DNA from: Acidobacteriota bacterium
GTDB lineage: Bacteria; Acidobacteriota; Terriglobia; Terriglobales; Acidobacteriaceae
Direction: 5' to 3'
Length of the DNA stretch: 9,787 nt
Assembly (NCBI GenBank): GCA_021781075.1
Contig: JAJXXN010000296.1
Location: 1 to 9,787 of the forward strand
In this document: positions 1-5,361 of the stretch, piece after piece
Layout: each line of letters opens with the position of its first letter
Position numbering within the stretch: position 1 is the stretch's first letter
The notes under the pieces: model-generated
Told to the model about the DNA's origin: nothing
Seen by the model: only the letters and a program-made list of their open reading frames with translations
The model's database searches: none
Program-made: the position numbers and the translations under genes

Positions 1-346
1 GATGAATGGCGGAAAGAATTGCCGTCGCCACCGTCAAATCAATGCCATGCAGCTTGGTGAGCGCATCAATGGCAGTGTGCAGCGGTGTCTTCGGGTCGGC
101 CACAACCTCGAGCACTTCACGCACCTTCTGCTGGCTGTTCCCCAGCAGATAGTGCACTACACGCTCCGATTTCCACCGGACAATGGTTTCCAGGTTGGCC
201 AGTGTGTATTCACCGCCGTGGATCGCCGCACCCGCCTCGAACGCCTCCCGCTCCAACTGCCGCTCCCGCTCGAAGGCCTGCTCCCAATAGCCATCCGCCA
301 GTTTGGACAACTCATCTTCCCTCACCTGCAATTCAAACAGTGCCAT
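1..346 (-). CDS. Hypothetical protein with HhH-like C-terminal stretch, 5' portion only
   Basis: An open frame begins with ATG at 346-344 and runs off the left edge without a stop, giving 115 residues of an unknown total. The start is supported by an AAAGGA Shine-Dalgarno 6 bases upstream and a promoter further upstream. Residues 1-40 are highly charged and probably helical (ELQVREDELSKLADGYW, then FERERQLERE). Residues 95-114 (LTKLHGIDLTVATAILSAI) look like a helix-hairpin-helix segment of the kind in which a G-[IV]-x-x-x-x-A-[ST]-A-I-L pattern packs against DNA or another helix. No signal peptide or membrane segment is visible. It lies downstream of the ribH-nusB-hydratase operon but has its own promoter, so it is probably a separate transcription unit. 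I do not recognise the family with certainty and assign no function. That it is a real gene is well supported by its start signals. Confidence 0.8.
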   Translation of the reverse strand, partial: MALFELQVREDELSKLADGYWEQAFERERQLEREAFEAGAAIHGGEYTLANLETIVRWKSERVVHYLLGNSQQKVREVLEVVADPKTPLHTAIDALTKLHGIDLTVATAILSAIH

Positions 347-352
347 GGTGAA

Positions 353-358
353 TCCTTT
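353..358 (-). promoter_or_regulatory. Ribosome binding site of the leftmost gene
   Basis: On the minus strand AAAGGA (within GAGAAAGGA) sits 6 bases before the ATG at 346. This fixes the start of the partial gene. The same AAAGGA core precedes the VWA gene at 9417. Confidence 0.7.
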
Positions 359-377
359 CTCCCAAAAAAACAAACTC

Positions 378-407
378 AAAATAGGCCTCCCGCAGAACAG
401 TTGTCAA
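378..407 (-). promoter_or_regulatory. Sigma70-type promoter with a palindrome over the -35 box
   Basis: Read on the minus strand, a perfect -35 TTGACA (407-402) is followed after 18 bases by a TATTTT -10 (383-378). Transcription would start near 371, leaving a leader of about 25 bases that contains the AAAGGA ribosome binding site. The -35 box lies inside a perfect 13-base inverted repeat, CAGTTG-A-CAACTG (410-398), which could be an operator. This is the most canonical promoter in the window. Confidence 0.6.
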
Positions 408-459
408 CTGCCGTGCAGGAGAAATCCGAAAGTGCCGTGCCTCTGCCATCAACCGCCCG

Positions 460-1242
460 CTAACAACCTTTCCATACCGGCTTGCGCTTATCAAGAAAGG
501 CCGTGGTTCCTTCCGCCTTGTCGGCGGTATCAAAGAGCCGGCCAAAACCCTCCGCCTCCAATGCCATGGCAGAGTCGAGCCTGACCTCAAGCCCCTCATC
601 CACCAATTTTAAAGTTTCCGCTATGGCCAGTGGCGCGTTGGCGGCAATTTCCATCGCCAGGGCTTCAGCCCGGTTCATCAACTGTGCCGCATCCACAACC
701 TCATCCACAAGACCGATGCGCAGCGCATCCTCCGCGCCGATGGAGGCGCCCGTAAGCAGAAGTTTCAGTGCCGCCCCACGCCCCACAAGCCTTGGCATGC
801 GCTGGCTGCCACCGTAACCCGGCACCAGGCCCAGCTTGACCTCCGGCTGCCCCAGTTTGGCCTCGCGCGCCGCAATGCGGAAGGTGCAGGCCATAGCCAG
901 CTCGCAACCGCCGCCCAGGGCAAAACCGTTGATGCAGGCAATCACCGGCTTGCCAAGGTCTTCAATCCTGCGGAAGACCGATTGGCCACGCTCGGCCACG
1001 GCCTGCGCCTCGGAGGAATTCAGGGGTGCCAGCTCGCGTATATCCGCCCCGGCCACAAATGCCTTGTCGCCAGCACCGGTCAGCAAAACCACCCGCACCG
1101 CCGCATTTTCGCGGAGTTCATTCAATACCGCGTCCAGCTCATGAAATGTTTCCGCGTTGAGCGCGTTCATCACCTTGGGCCGGTTGATGGTGAGCACCGC
1201 CAGCGGCGGCCTTACTTCGAGTTGTAAATTTGTCATATCCAT
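460..1242 (-). CDS. Enoyl-CoA hydratase / crotonase family protein
   Basis: A complete 260-residue crotonase-fold protein, the usual length for a single-domain enoyl-CoA hydratase. It likely adds water across the double bond of a 2-enoyl-CoA in fatty-acid or related acyl-CoA breakdown, in the cytoplasm. The N-terminus has the family pattern LTINRPKVMNALN (17-29). The CoA-binding and oxyanion-hole segments are FVAGADIREL (62-71) and NGFALGGGCELAMAC (105-119). Both glutamates used for hydration are present, E114 in GGGCEL and E134 in GQPEVKLGLVPGYGG, 20 residues apart as in rat mitochondrial hydratase. This favours a true hydratase over an isomerase or dehalogenase relative. The start is ATG at 1242; a second ATG two codons later (1236) is possible and neither has a clear Shine-Dalgarno. 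It begins 48 bases after nusB on the same strand and is probably co-transcribed with ribH-nusB. Substrate chain length cannot be told from sequence. Confidence 0.93.
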   Translation of the reverse strand: MDMTNLQLEVRPPLAVLTINRPKVMNALNAETFHELDAVLNELRENAAVRVVLLTGAGDKAFVAGADIRELAPLNSSEAQAVAERGQSVFRRIEDLGKPVIACINGFALGGGCELAMACTFRIAAREAKLGQPEVKLGLVPGYGGSQRMPRLVGRGAALKLLLTGASIGAEDALRIGLVDEVVDAAQLMNRAEALAMEIAANAPLAIAETLKLVDEGLEVRLDSAMALEAEGFGRLFDTADKAEGTTAFLDKRKPVWKGC

Positions 1243-1290
1243 GCGGGCAACAGACTAGCAGATTCGGCCGACATTGGCCTGTGAGTTTGG

Positions 1291-1713
1291 TCAAATTTTG
1301 GCAACCAGTGTTTTGGCCACCGCATCCAGCACCCCATTCAAAAAATTGATTGATTCACCCGCCGAGTAGCGGCGCCCTATCTCCAGCGCCTCATTGATCA
1401 CAATGGGAAATGGCGTTGACTTGAAGCCCAGCATCTCGCCAATCGCCATGCGCAGCAAATTACGGTCAACGGCCGGCATGCGCTCCAACCGCCAGTTCTG
1501 CGAGTGCTTCTCAATCAGCCGGTCAATCTCCTCGCTGCGCTCGCAGGCCGCCCGGAATAAATCCTCGGCGAATCCGCGCACCTCCGGCTCCACATCGCTC
1601 GCTGCCCGCCAAAAAGTGGCGCCAACCTGGTCGGCACTCTGCTTGCCCATCTCCATCTGGAAGAGCATCTGCATTGCGAGCTCGCGTGATTTTCGGCGTG
1701 TTCGGCTGGTCAT
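1291..1713 (-). CDS. nusB: Transcription antitermination factor NusB
   Basis: A complete 140-residue NusB, the normal family length. NusB binds boxA RNA together with NusE (ribosomal protein S10) and helps antiterminate rRNA transcription in the cytoplasm. Family marks seen directly: the basic N-terminal helix RRKSRELAMQMLFQM (6-20) with the arginine-rich RNA-binding start; NWRLERMPAVDRNLLRMAIGE (73-93), matching the usual W-x-L-x-R-M-x-x-V-D-R-x-L-L-R-x-A pattern; PIVINEALEIGRRYS (103-117); and the closing INFLNGVLDAVAK (122-134). Its ATG overlaps the ribH stop in ATGA (1713-1710), so translation is probably coupled to ribH. This gene order (ribH then nusB) is very common in bacteria and supports both assignments. 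A 14-base palindrome lies 14 bases upstream of the start, inside the end of ribH. Confidence 0.97.
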   Translation of the reverse strand: MTSRTRRKSRELAMQMLFQMEMGKQSADQVGATFWRAASDVEPEVRGFAEDLFRAACERSEEIDRLIEKHSQNWRLERMPAVDRNLLRMAIGEMLGFKSTPFPIVINEALEIGRRYSAGESINFLNGVLDAVAKTLVAKI

Positions 1714-2579
1714 TGGGGGCCGCCTTGCGCAAGCTTGCGCTTCAAACTCACCATCTCAATGGCGGCAATCGCAGCTTCAAAGCCCTTGTTCCCGGCCTTG
1801 ATGCCGGCACGGTTCAGTGCCTGCTCCAGCGTCTCGCAGGTCAACACCCCGAACGAGTGCGGAATGCCGCTCTCCTGCTGCAACTGGCCTATGCCGCGCG
1901 CCACCTCGGTGTAGATGGCCTCGTAATGCGCTGTCTCGCCGCGAATCAGGCAGCCGAGTGGAATCACTGCATCCACAGCCCCTGCGCCTTTGATTTCAGT
2001 CAGAACCCGCGCCGCCATGGGAATCTCCCATGCCCCGGGTACACGCGTGATCAGGAAGTCCTCACGCCGCGCCCCGGACCTCAGCAGCGCATCCATGGCT
2101 CCCTCCAGCAGGCGCTCGGTGATCACTGCATTCCACCGCGCTACAACAAGGCCAAACCGCATCCCTGCCGCGCTCAAATCCCCATCCACCGCAACCGGCT
2201 TGCCGCGCAATGGTTCACTCCACGCCCAGAATGTCATCCGGTGGCCGGCAACCGGCTCCACTGAAAACAGACGCGACTTCCAGCTGCTTTCTGCAATATC
2301 ACCCAGGCTTCCACCGGTGGAGTTGGCCTTCATCCAAACCGAAGCGGCCTGATGCGCGGCGTCAAGATTCGTGACTTCAAACAGCAACCCGGCAACCTGT
2401 GGTGCCTGGCCCGTGAAATACTCCACATTCCCGAGCGGCGCAAGCAAGGATGTGCCGGCGCTCTCCGCCTCATTCCATCCCCTGCCCGCCTCAAAACCAA
2501 GCGCGAGTAAAAAACTGCGCAGCTTGTCAAAATTATCGGGTGTGCCTGCCGCACGGAGGAATGTCACCGCCTTGATCAT
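1710..2579 (-). CDS. ribH: VOC-domain / 6,7-dimethyl-8-ribityllumazine synthase fusion
   Basis: A 289-residue protein, nearly twice the usual RibH length of about 155. The C-terminal part (about 128-289) is lumazine synthase, which condenses 5-amino-6-ribitylamino-uracil with 3,4-dihydroxy-2-butanone 4-phosphate in the penultimate step of riboflavin synthesis. Seen directly: VDGDLSAAG (131-139, the usual RibH entry), RFGLVVARWN (141-150), RVPGAWEIP (179-187), the active-site loop CLIRGETAHYEAI (210-222) with H218 matching the conserved catalytic histidine, FGVLTCETLEQA (243-254) and AGNKGFEAA (262-270). Residues about 3-122 look like one VOC (glyoxalase/bleomycin-resistance) module: an opening beta strand KAVTFLRA, FLLALGFEAGRGW (23-35), GNVEYFTG (50-57) and SWKSRLFSVEPVAGHRMTFWAW (99-120 region). 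I see no metal-ligand histidine in its first strand. The frame is continuous, with no frameshift. Internal starts near 131-140 have no Shine-Dalgarno, so a single fused product is more likely. It leads the operon with nusB and the hydratase. Confidence 0.93.
   Translation of the reverse strand: MIKAVTFLRAAGTPDNFDKLRSFLLALGFEAGRGWNEAESAGTSLLAPLGNVEYFTGQAPQVAGLLFEVTNLDAAHQAASVWMKANSTGGSLGDIAESSWKSRLFSVEPVAGHRMTFWAWSEPLRGKPVAVDGDLSAAGMRFGLVVARWNAVITERLLEGAMDALLRSGARREDFLITRVPGAWEIPMAARVLTEIKGAGAVDAVIPLGCLIRGETAHYEAIYTEVARGIGQLQQESGIPHSFGVLTCETLEQALNRAGIKAGNKGFEAAIAAIEMVSLKRKLAQGGPQ
1727..1740 (-). repeat. Perfect 14-base palindrome before nusB
   Basis: GCGCAAGCTTGCGC is its own reverse complement. 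As RNA it can fold into a 5-bp stem (GCGCA/UGCGC) closed by an AGCU tetraloop. It lies within the last codons of ribH (KLAQ region), 13 bases upstream of the nusB ATG and next to an AAGG that may be the nusB Shine-Dalgarno. A role in nusB translation is only inferred. Confidence 0.5.
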
Positions 2580-2585
2580 TCTTCT

Positions 2586-2591
2586 ATTTTA
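2586..2591 (-). promoter_or_regulatory. -10-like element of the ribH operon, possibly leaderless
   Basis: TAAAAT (5 of 6 to TATAAT) is read on the minus strand, with exactly 6 bases (AGAAGA) between it and the ribH ATG at 2579. No consensus -35 lies 16-18 bases upstream. If it is the -10 box, transcription would start at or next to the A of the start codon. The AGAAGA could alternatively serve as a very weak, badly spaced Shine-Dalgarno. Confidence 0.45.
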
Positions 2592-2649
2592 TCCCGAGCA
2601 CTTCAAGCGCCCCGCAGTGCCTGTGCAACCGTGGCCTGGCGGCAAATGA

Positions 2650-2676
2650 AAAGGCCGCCCGCGGCAGGCGGCCTTT
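2650..2676 (-). terminator. Intrinsic terminator of the lipoprotein gene
   Basis: A perfect 10-bp stem, AAAGGCCGCC (2650-2659) and GGCGGCCTTT (2667-2676), encloses a 7-base loop. Read on the minus strand the stem ends in CCTTTTCATTT, giving a short T-rich tail. It lies about 20 bases past the stop of the 2696-5170 gene and upstream of the ribH operon, so it should separate the two minus-strand units. Confidence 0.8.
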
Positions 2677-2695
2677 CCTGTTGCTCGCAAACGTA

Positions 2696-5170
2696 CTACG
2701 TGGTGGCCCTCGGCTTCACAACAATGACCGTGGCCGGCACCGGGTTGTCGTTCGGGTCCAGCAACCCGGGGTAGATGCTTTGCTGGTCCTGCGGCATGGT
2801 GCCATTGATGACGTTTTCCACGTTAATGTAGTGGACGCGGTTGTCGCCGGCGGTTGAGACGAAGAAGAGCGTGTTGTCGGGGCTGAAGGCTCCGGCAATC
2901 GGCGCCGTGATGTTTGTCGCCCCGGTCAGTGCGACCGCACCGGTTGTACCCAAATTCCCAGGCCCTGCCGGTGAAGTCAGATAGTAGGGCAGCGTGGCGC
3001 CGGTGGTGGCGCCGGTGGCCGGGGGATTGTAGGTGATGAAAATCAGGTTCTCGTTCGTCGTGGTTGACGGCGTCTTCGATGACAGCACCTGGTTAATCGA
3101 CGCGGCGTTTGAGGTGAACGTCAACTGCGTTTGATTCAGCGTGTGTGTCAGTGTCAATGCCGGCATGACGGTCGGCGCCGGAAGGTTATTGGCATAGCTG
3201 TTGGCCAACTCCCCTATGTAGGGGCACGCATCCGGATAATAGGCCGTGCCCGTGCCGGGAACCGACGCGTTGTCGCCGAGCACGTTGACCCCGATATCAG
3301 AGAGTTCTGCCGTCGTGGGGCTGCTCGTGTTGGCGCCGACAATGTGCTGGCCATCGGAAGTGGCGGCCAGCGCCTCGGTGGCAACCGGGTTGTTCGATGC
3401 GTCATAAACCGCATCGCCCAGCGGGTAATAAACCGAGCCGCTGTAGTTGCCCGCCGTGCCAGCCACGCACCAGGTGTGCGCGGTTGTCAGCGGACCGGCC
3501 AGGTACGCACCGACCCCGGGCACGGTCACTGCAATGTTCTGAGCGCCGCCGGAGGCATTGAGCGGTGTGGCATTCCACCCGTAGGCGAAGGTGTAGGTAT
3601 AAAGCGTATCGGTGTGGTTGGGGCCGGCTGAGGCCTCATCCACCACATAAAGCGTGCGTGAATCCGGTGAGAAGGTCGCCGCCACGCCCATGCCGCCGAA
3701 GCTCATTACGGAGCCGCCGTTGGGGCGATAAAGATAAAAGACCTGCCGCTGCTGGTCGACGATGAGAAGTTGCGTGTTGTCCGGCGAGACCGCCAGCACC
3801 ACGCCCGGCACCGAAACATTTTCCTGATACAGCGTGTTGGTCGATGCGATATAAATCATCAATTCATTCAGCGAGCCAAAGTAGAGGTTGGTGCCATTGG
3901 CATCCATCACCATCGAGTTCGGCATATAGGGCAAGCGCACCGCCTGTCCGACGGTTCCGGTCAGCAATTCCACCGGCACAAAATACTGGGACTGGTTGGG
4001 GCTGCCAAACCACGCATAGGTGCTCGCCGTTCCAGGCACGGTGATGTTGACCGCGTTGCTGGCGATGGAAAGCCCTGTGCCCTGCACGCCAACTTCGTTA
4101 ATTGGCGCCGGGTTGCAGTTGGAAGGCTGGCAAACCGCATAGATTGCCGCCGAACCGGGGAAGTTGGCCGTCACCGCTCCCGTGTTGCCGGCGGTTACAT
4201 TCACCGGGTTGGTGGACTGATAATTCAGCGCCATGTTGAGAATCGGATTGCCAAAGATGTCCACAGCCGTCGATGTCAGGTTCTGCTGCACGCCCTGCGT
4301 GATAATGCCCGAGGTTTGGCCGTTGTACAGCAATTGAATCTCGCGCGGGGGGCAGGTGGAAACAAACCCGGCCGCGGCGCCGCTGCCCGAGTTTGAAGCC
4401 GTAACCGCCGCCGTGCCCGGCTGCACCGCCGTCAACACGCCATACTGGTCAATGGTGAAGATGGAGGTGTTGCCGGACTGATAATTGAATGAGCCAATCA
4501 CGCCGCCACAGGTGGGTACAGAGCCCAACCCCGGAGGCAGTTGGCAGGAATAATTTGCCGGCGCCACTGCTGACGGGGCGCAAAGCTCATACTGTGTTGT
4601 GCCGTTTGAGTAGCAGGCCTGCCCATCCAATTGCGAGGTCTGACCCTGCGAAAGGCACTCCGGAGGCCCATAAAGGGAGACGCTCGTGATCTTCGGGTGC
4701 ACATACACGGCAACGGCATTCGAGGTCACGCCACCTGCCGTGGCGGTGATATACACCACCGAGTACGGCGAGCCGCCGTTGTTCGGCCAGGGGTTGGGCG
4801 GGTAGCAGATGGTGTAATCCGGAATGCCGCCACCGGAGTTGCGATTCCAGGTCCCGCCACAAAGATTGCCGCCGGGCGAAATGTCCACCAGCTGATTATT
4901 GGACGTACCATACTGGTACGACCTCACCGATGCCGACTGCCCTTTGCAGGTCGTCGCCGTGGGAGAAAGCATCTGCTGCTCATTGCCAAAGGCCAGTGAG
5001 ATGCCGGTAGTGGCCGGTTGCAGCGTAATGGCCGCCACATCGCCCAGCTTTGGACCGTAACCGAGGCCGTTGCAATAATTACCCGCAGGATTGCGGTAAC
5101 ATCCGTTGATGGCAACACCAGTCGGAATAGCCAATAACAACAAAATTCCTAGCGTGAAAAACCGCCGCAT
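2696..5170 (-). CDS. Large cysteine-rich exported protein: Ig-like region plus beta-propeller, probable lipoprotein
   Basis: An 824-residue exported protein starting at ATG 5170. This start is chosen because GGGGAGGG stands just upstream; a GTG start 18 bases earlier has no usable Shine-Dalgarno. Residues 1-20 form a signal peptide (MRRFF, then a leucine-rich core). C24 in AINGC may be a lipobox cysteine, although N at -2 is unusual, so lipidation is likely but not certain. Residues about 45-380 look like two or three bacterial Ig-like (BIG2-type) modules, e.g. FTIDQYGVLTAVQPGTAAVTASN (238-260 region). About 12 of 15 cysteines lie in residues 33-352, which suggests disulfides. Residues about 390-820 carry propeller-like blades with SPD motifs: AVSPDNTQLLIVD (460-472), TFSPDSRTLYVVDE (499-512), ATSDGQHIVGAN (603-614) and AFSPDNTLFFVS (761-772). 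No catalytic motif is visible; a surface binding or structural role is inferred. It lies downstream of the S9 peptidase on the same strand across a 191-base gap and ends at a strong terminator. Confidence 0.85.
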   Translation of the reverse strand: MRRFFTLGILLLLAIPTGVAINGCYRNPAGNYCNGLGYGPKLGDVAAITLQPATTGISLAFGNEQQMLSPTATTCKGQSASVRSYQYGTSNNQLVDISPGGNLCGGTWNRNSGGGIPDYTICYPPNPWPNNGGSPYSVVYITATAGGVTSNAVAVYVHPKITSVSLYGPPECLSQGQTSQLDGQACYSNGTTQYELCAPSAVAPANYSCQLPPGLGSVPTCGGVIGSFNYQSGNTSIFTIDQYGVLTAVQPGTAAVTASNSGSGAAAGFVSTCPPREIQLLYNGQTSGIITQGVQQNLTSTAVDIFGNPILNMALNYQSTNPVNVTAGNTGAVTANFPGSAAIYAVCQPSNCNPAPINEVGVQGTGLSIASNAVNITVPGTASTYAWFGSPNQSQYFVPVELLTGTVGQAVRLPYMPNSMVMDANGTNLYFGSLNELMIYIASTNTLYQENVSVPGVVLAVSPDNTQLLIVDQQRQVFYLYRPNGGSVMSFGGMGVAATFSPDSRTLYVVDEASAGPNHTDTLYTYTFAYGWNATPLNASGGAQNIAVTVPGVGAYLAGPLTTAHTWCVAGTAGNYSGSVYYPLGDAVYDASNNPVATEALAATSDGQHIVGANTSSPTTAELSDIGVNVLGDNASVPGTGTAYYPDACPYIGELANSYANNLPAPTVMPALTLTHTLNQTQLTFTSNAASINQVLSSKTPSTTTNENLIFITYNPPATGATTGATLPYYLTSPAGPGNLGTTGAVALTGATNITAPIAGAFSPDNTLFFVSTAGDNRVHYINVENVINGTMPQDQQSIYPGLLDPNDNPVPATVIVVKPRATT
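2994..3017. repeat. Two tandem 12-base units inside the lipoprotein gene
   Basis: GTGGCGCCGGTG occurs twice head to tail (2994-3005 and 3006-3017). On the coding strand it gives the doubled tetrapeptide TGAT-TGAT in a Thr/Gly/Ala-rich stretch at about residues 718-726. The repeat keeps the frame. It may reflect slippage in a loop that tolerates length change. Confidence 0.7.
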
Positions 5171-5173
5171 GAA

Positions 5174-5181
5174 CCCTCCCC
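5174..5181 (-). promoter_or_regulatory. Ribosome binding site of the lipoprotein gene
   Basis: GGGGAGGG on the minus strand lies 3 bases before the ATG at 5170; its GGAGG core is 4 bases from the start. It decides the start codon in favour of ATG 5170 over GTG 5188. Confidence 0.75.
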
Positions 5182-5207
5182 GTACCACTCCCTCGGGAGC
5201 TGTACGG
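5180..5207 (-). promoter_or_regulatory. Hairpin abutting the lipoprotein-gene ribosome binding site
   Basis: On the minus strand CCGTAC (5207-5202) pairs with GTACGG (5185-5180). Inside, CTCC and GGAG pair around a CGAG tetraloop, with one A-G mismatch and one G-U wobble between the two stems. The 3' arm shares its last base (5180) with the GGGGAGGG ribosome binding site. A leader structure that tunes translation is an inference; it has no T-tract and is not a terminator. Confidence 0.55.
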
Positions 5208-5361
5208 TCATCGATCTAAAAATTTTTCCGCCCCCGCACCGGACAGAATGTACAGGCCGGGGCTGGCAAATTTGATTTTTCATGAACGCGCCGCAGCAGG
5301 GCCCCGGAGCGCATGGACTACACTGGTGCCTCTGCAACAGCACATGTACTCTCAGTGTATC

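Noticed and set aside
1243..1294. TTGACC (-35-like) and TAGTCT (-10-like) upstream of the hydratase gene
   Set aside because: They are 31 bases apart, far beyond the 16-18 base spacer of a sigma70 promoter.
1674..2264. A 196-codon plus-strand open frame opposite ribH
   Set aside because: It is antisense to conserved RibH motifs and has no start signal.
3770..4396. A 208-codon plus-strand open frame opposite the lipoprotein gene
   Set aside because: Arg/His-rich composition, no start signals and no recognisable domain; the minus-strand frame has a signal peptide and coherent repeats.
5168..5188. GTG at 5188 as the start of the lipoprotein gene
   Set aside because: The only good Shine-Dalgarno lies between it and ATG 5170, and the signal peptide begins at that ATG.
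5218..5227. AAAAATTTTT palindrome in the 5171-5361 gap
   Set aside because: A short A/T tract of this kind has no hairpin value; it may bend DNA or lie near a promoter, but no paired -35/-10 could be found in the gap.
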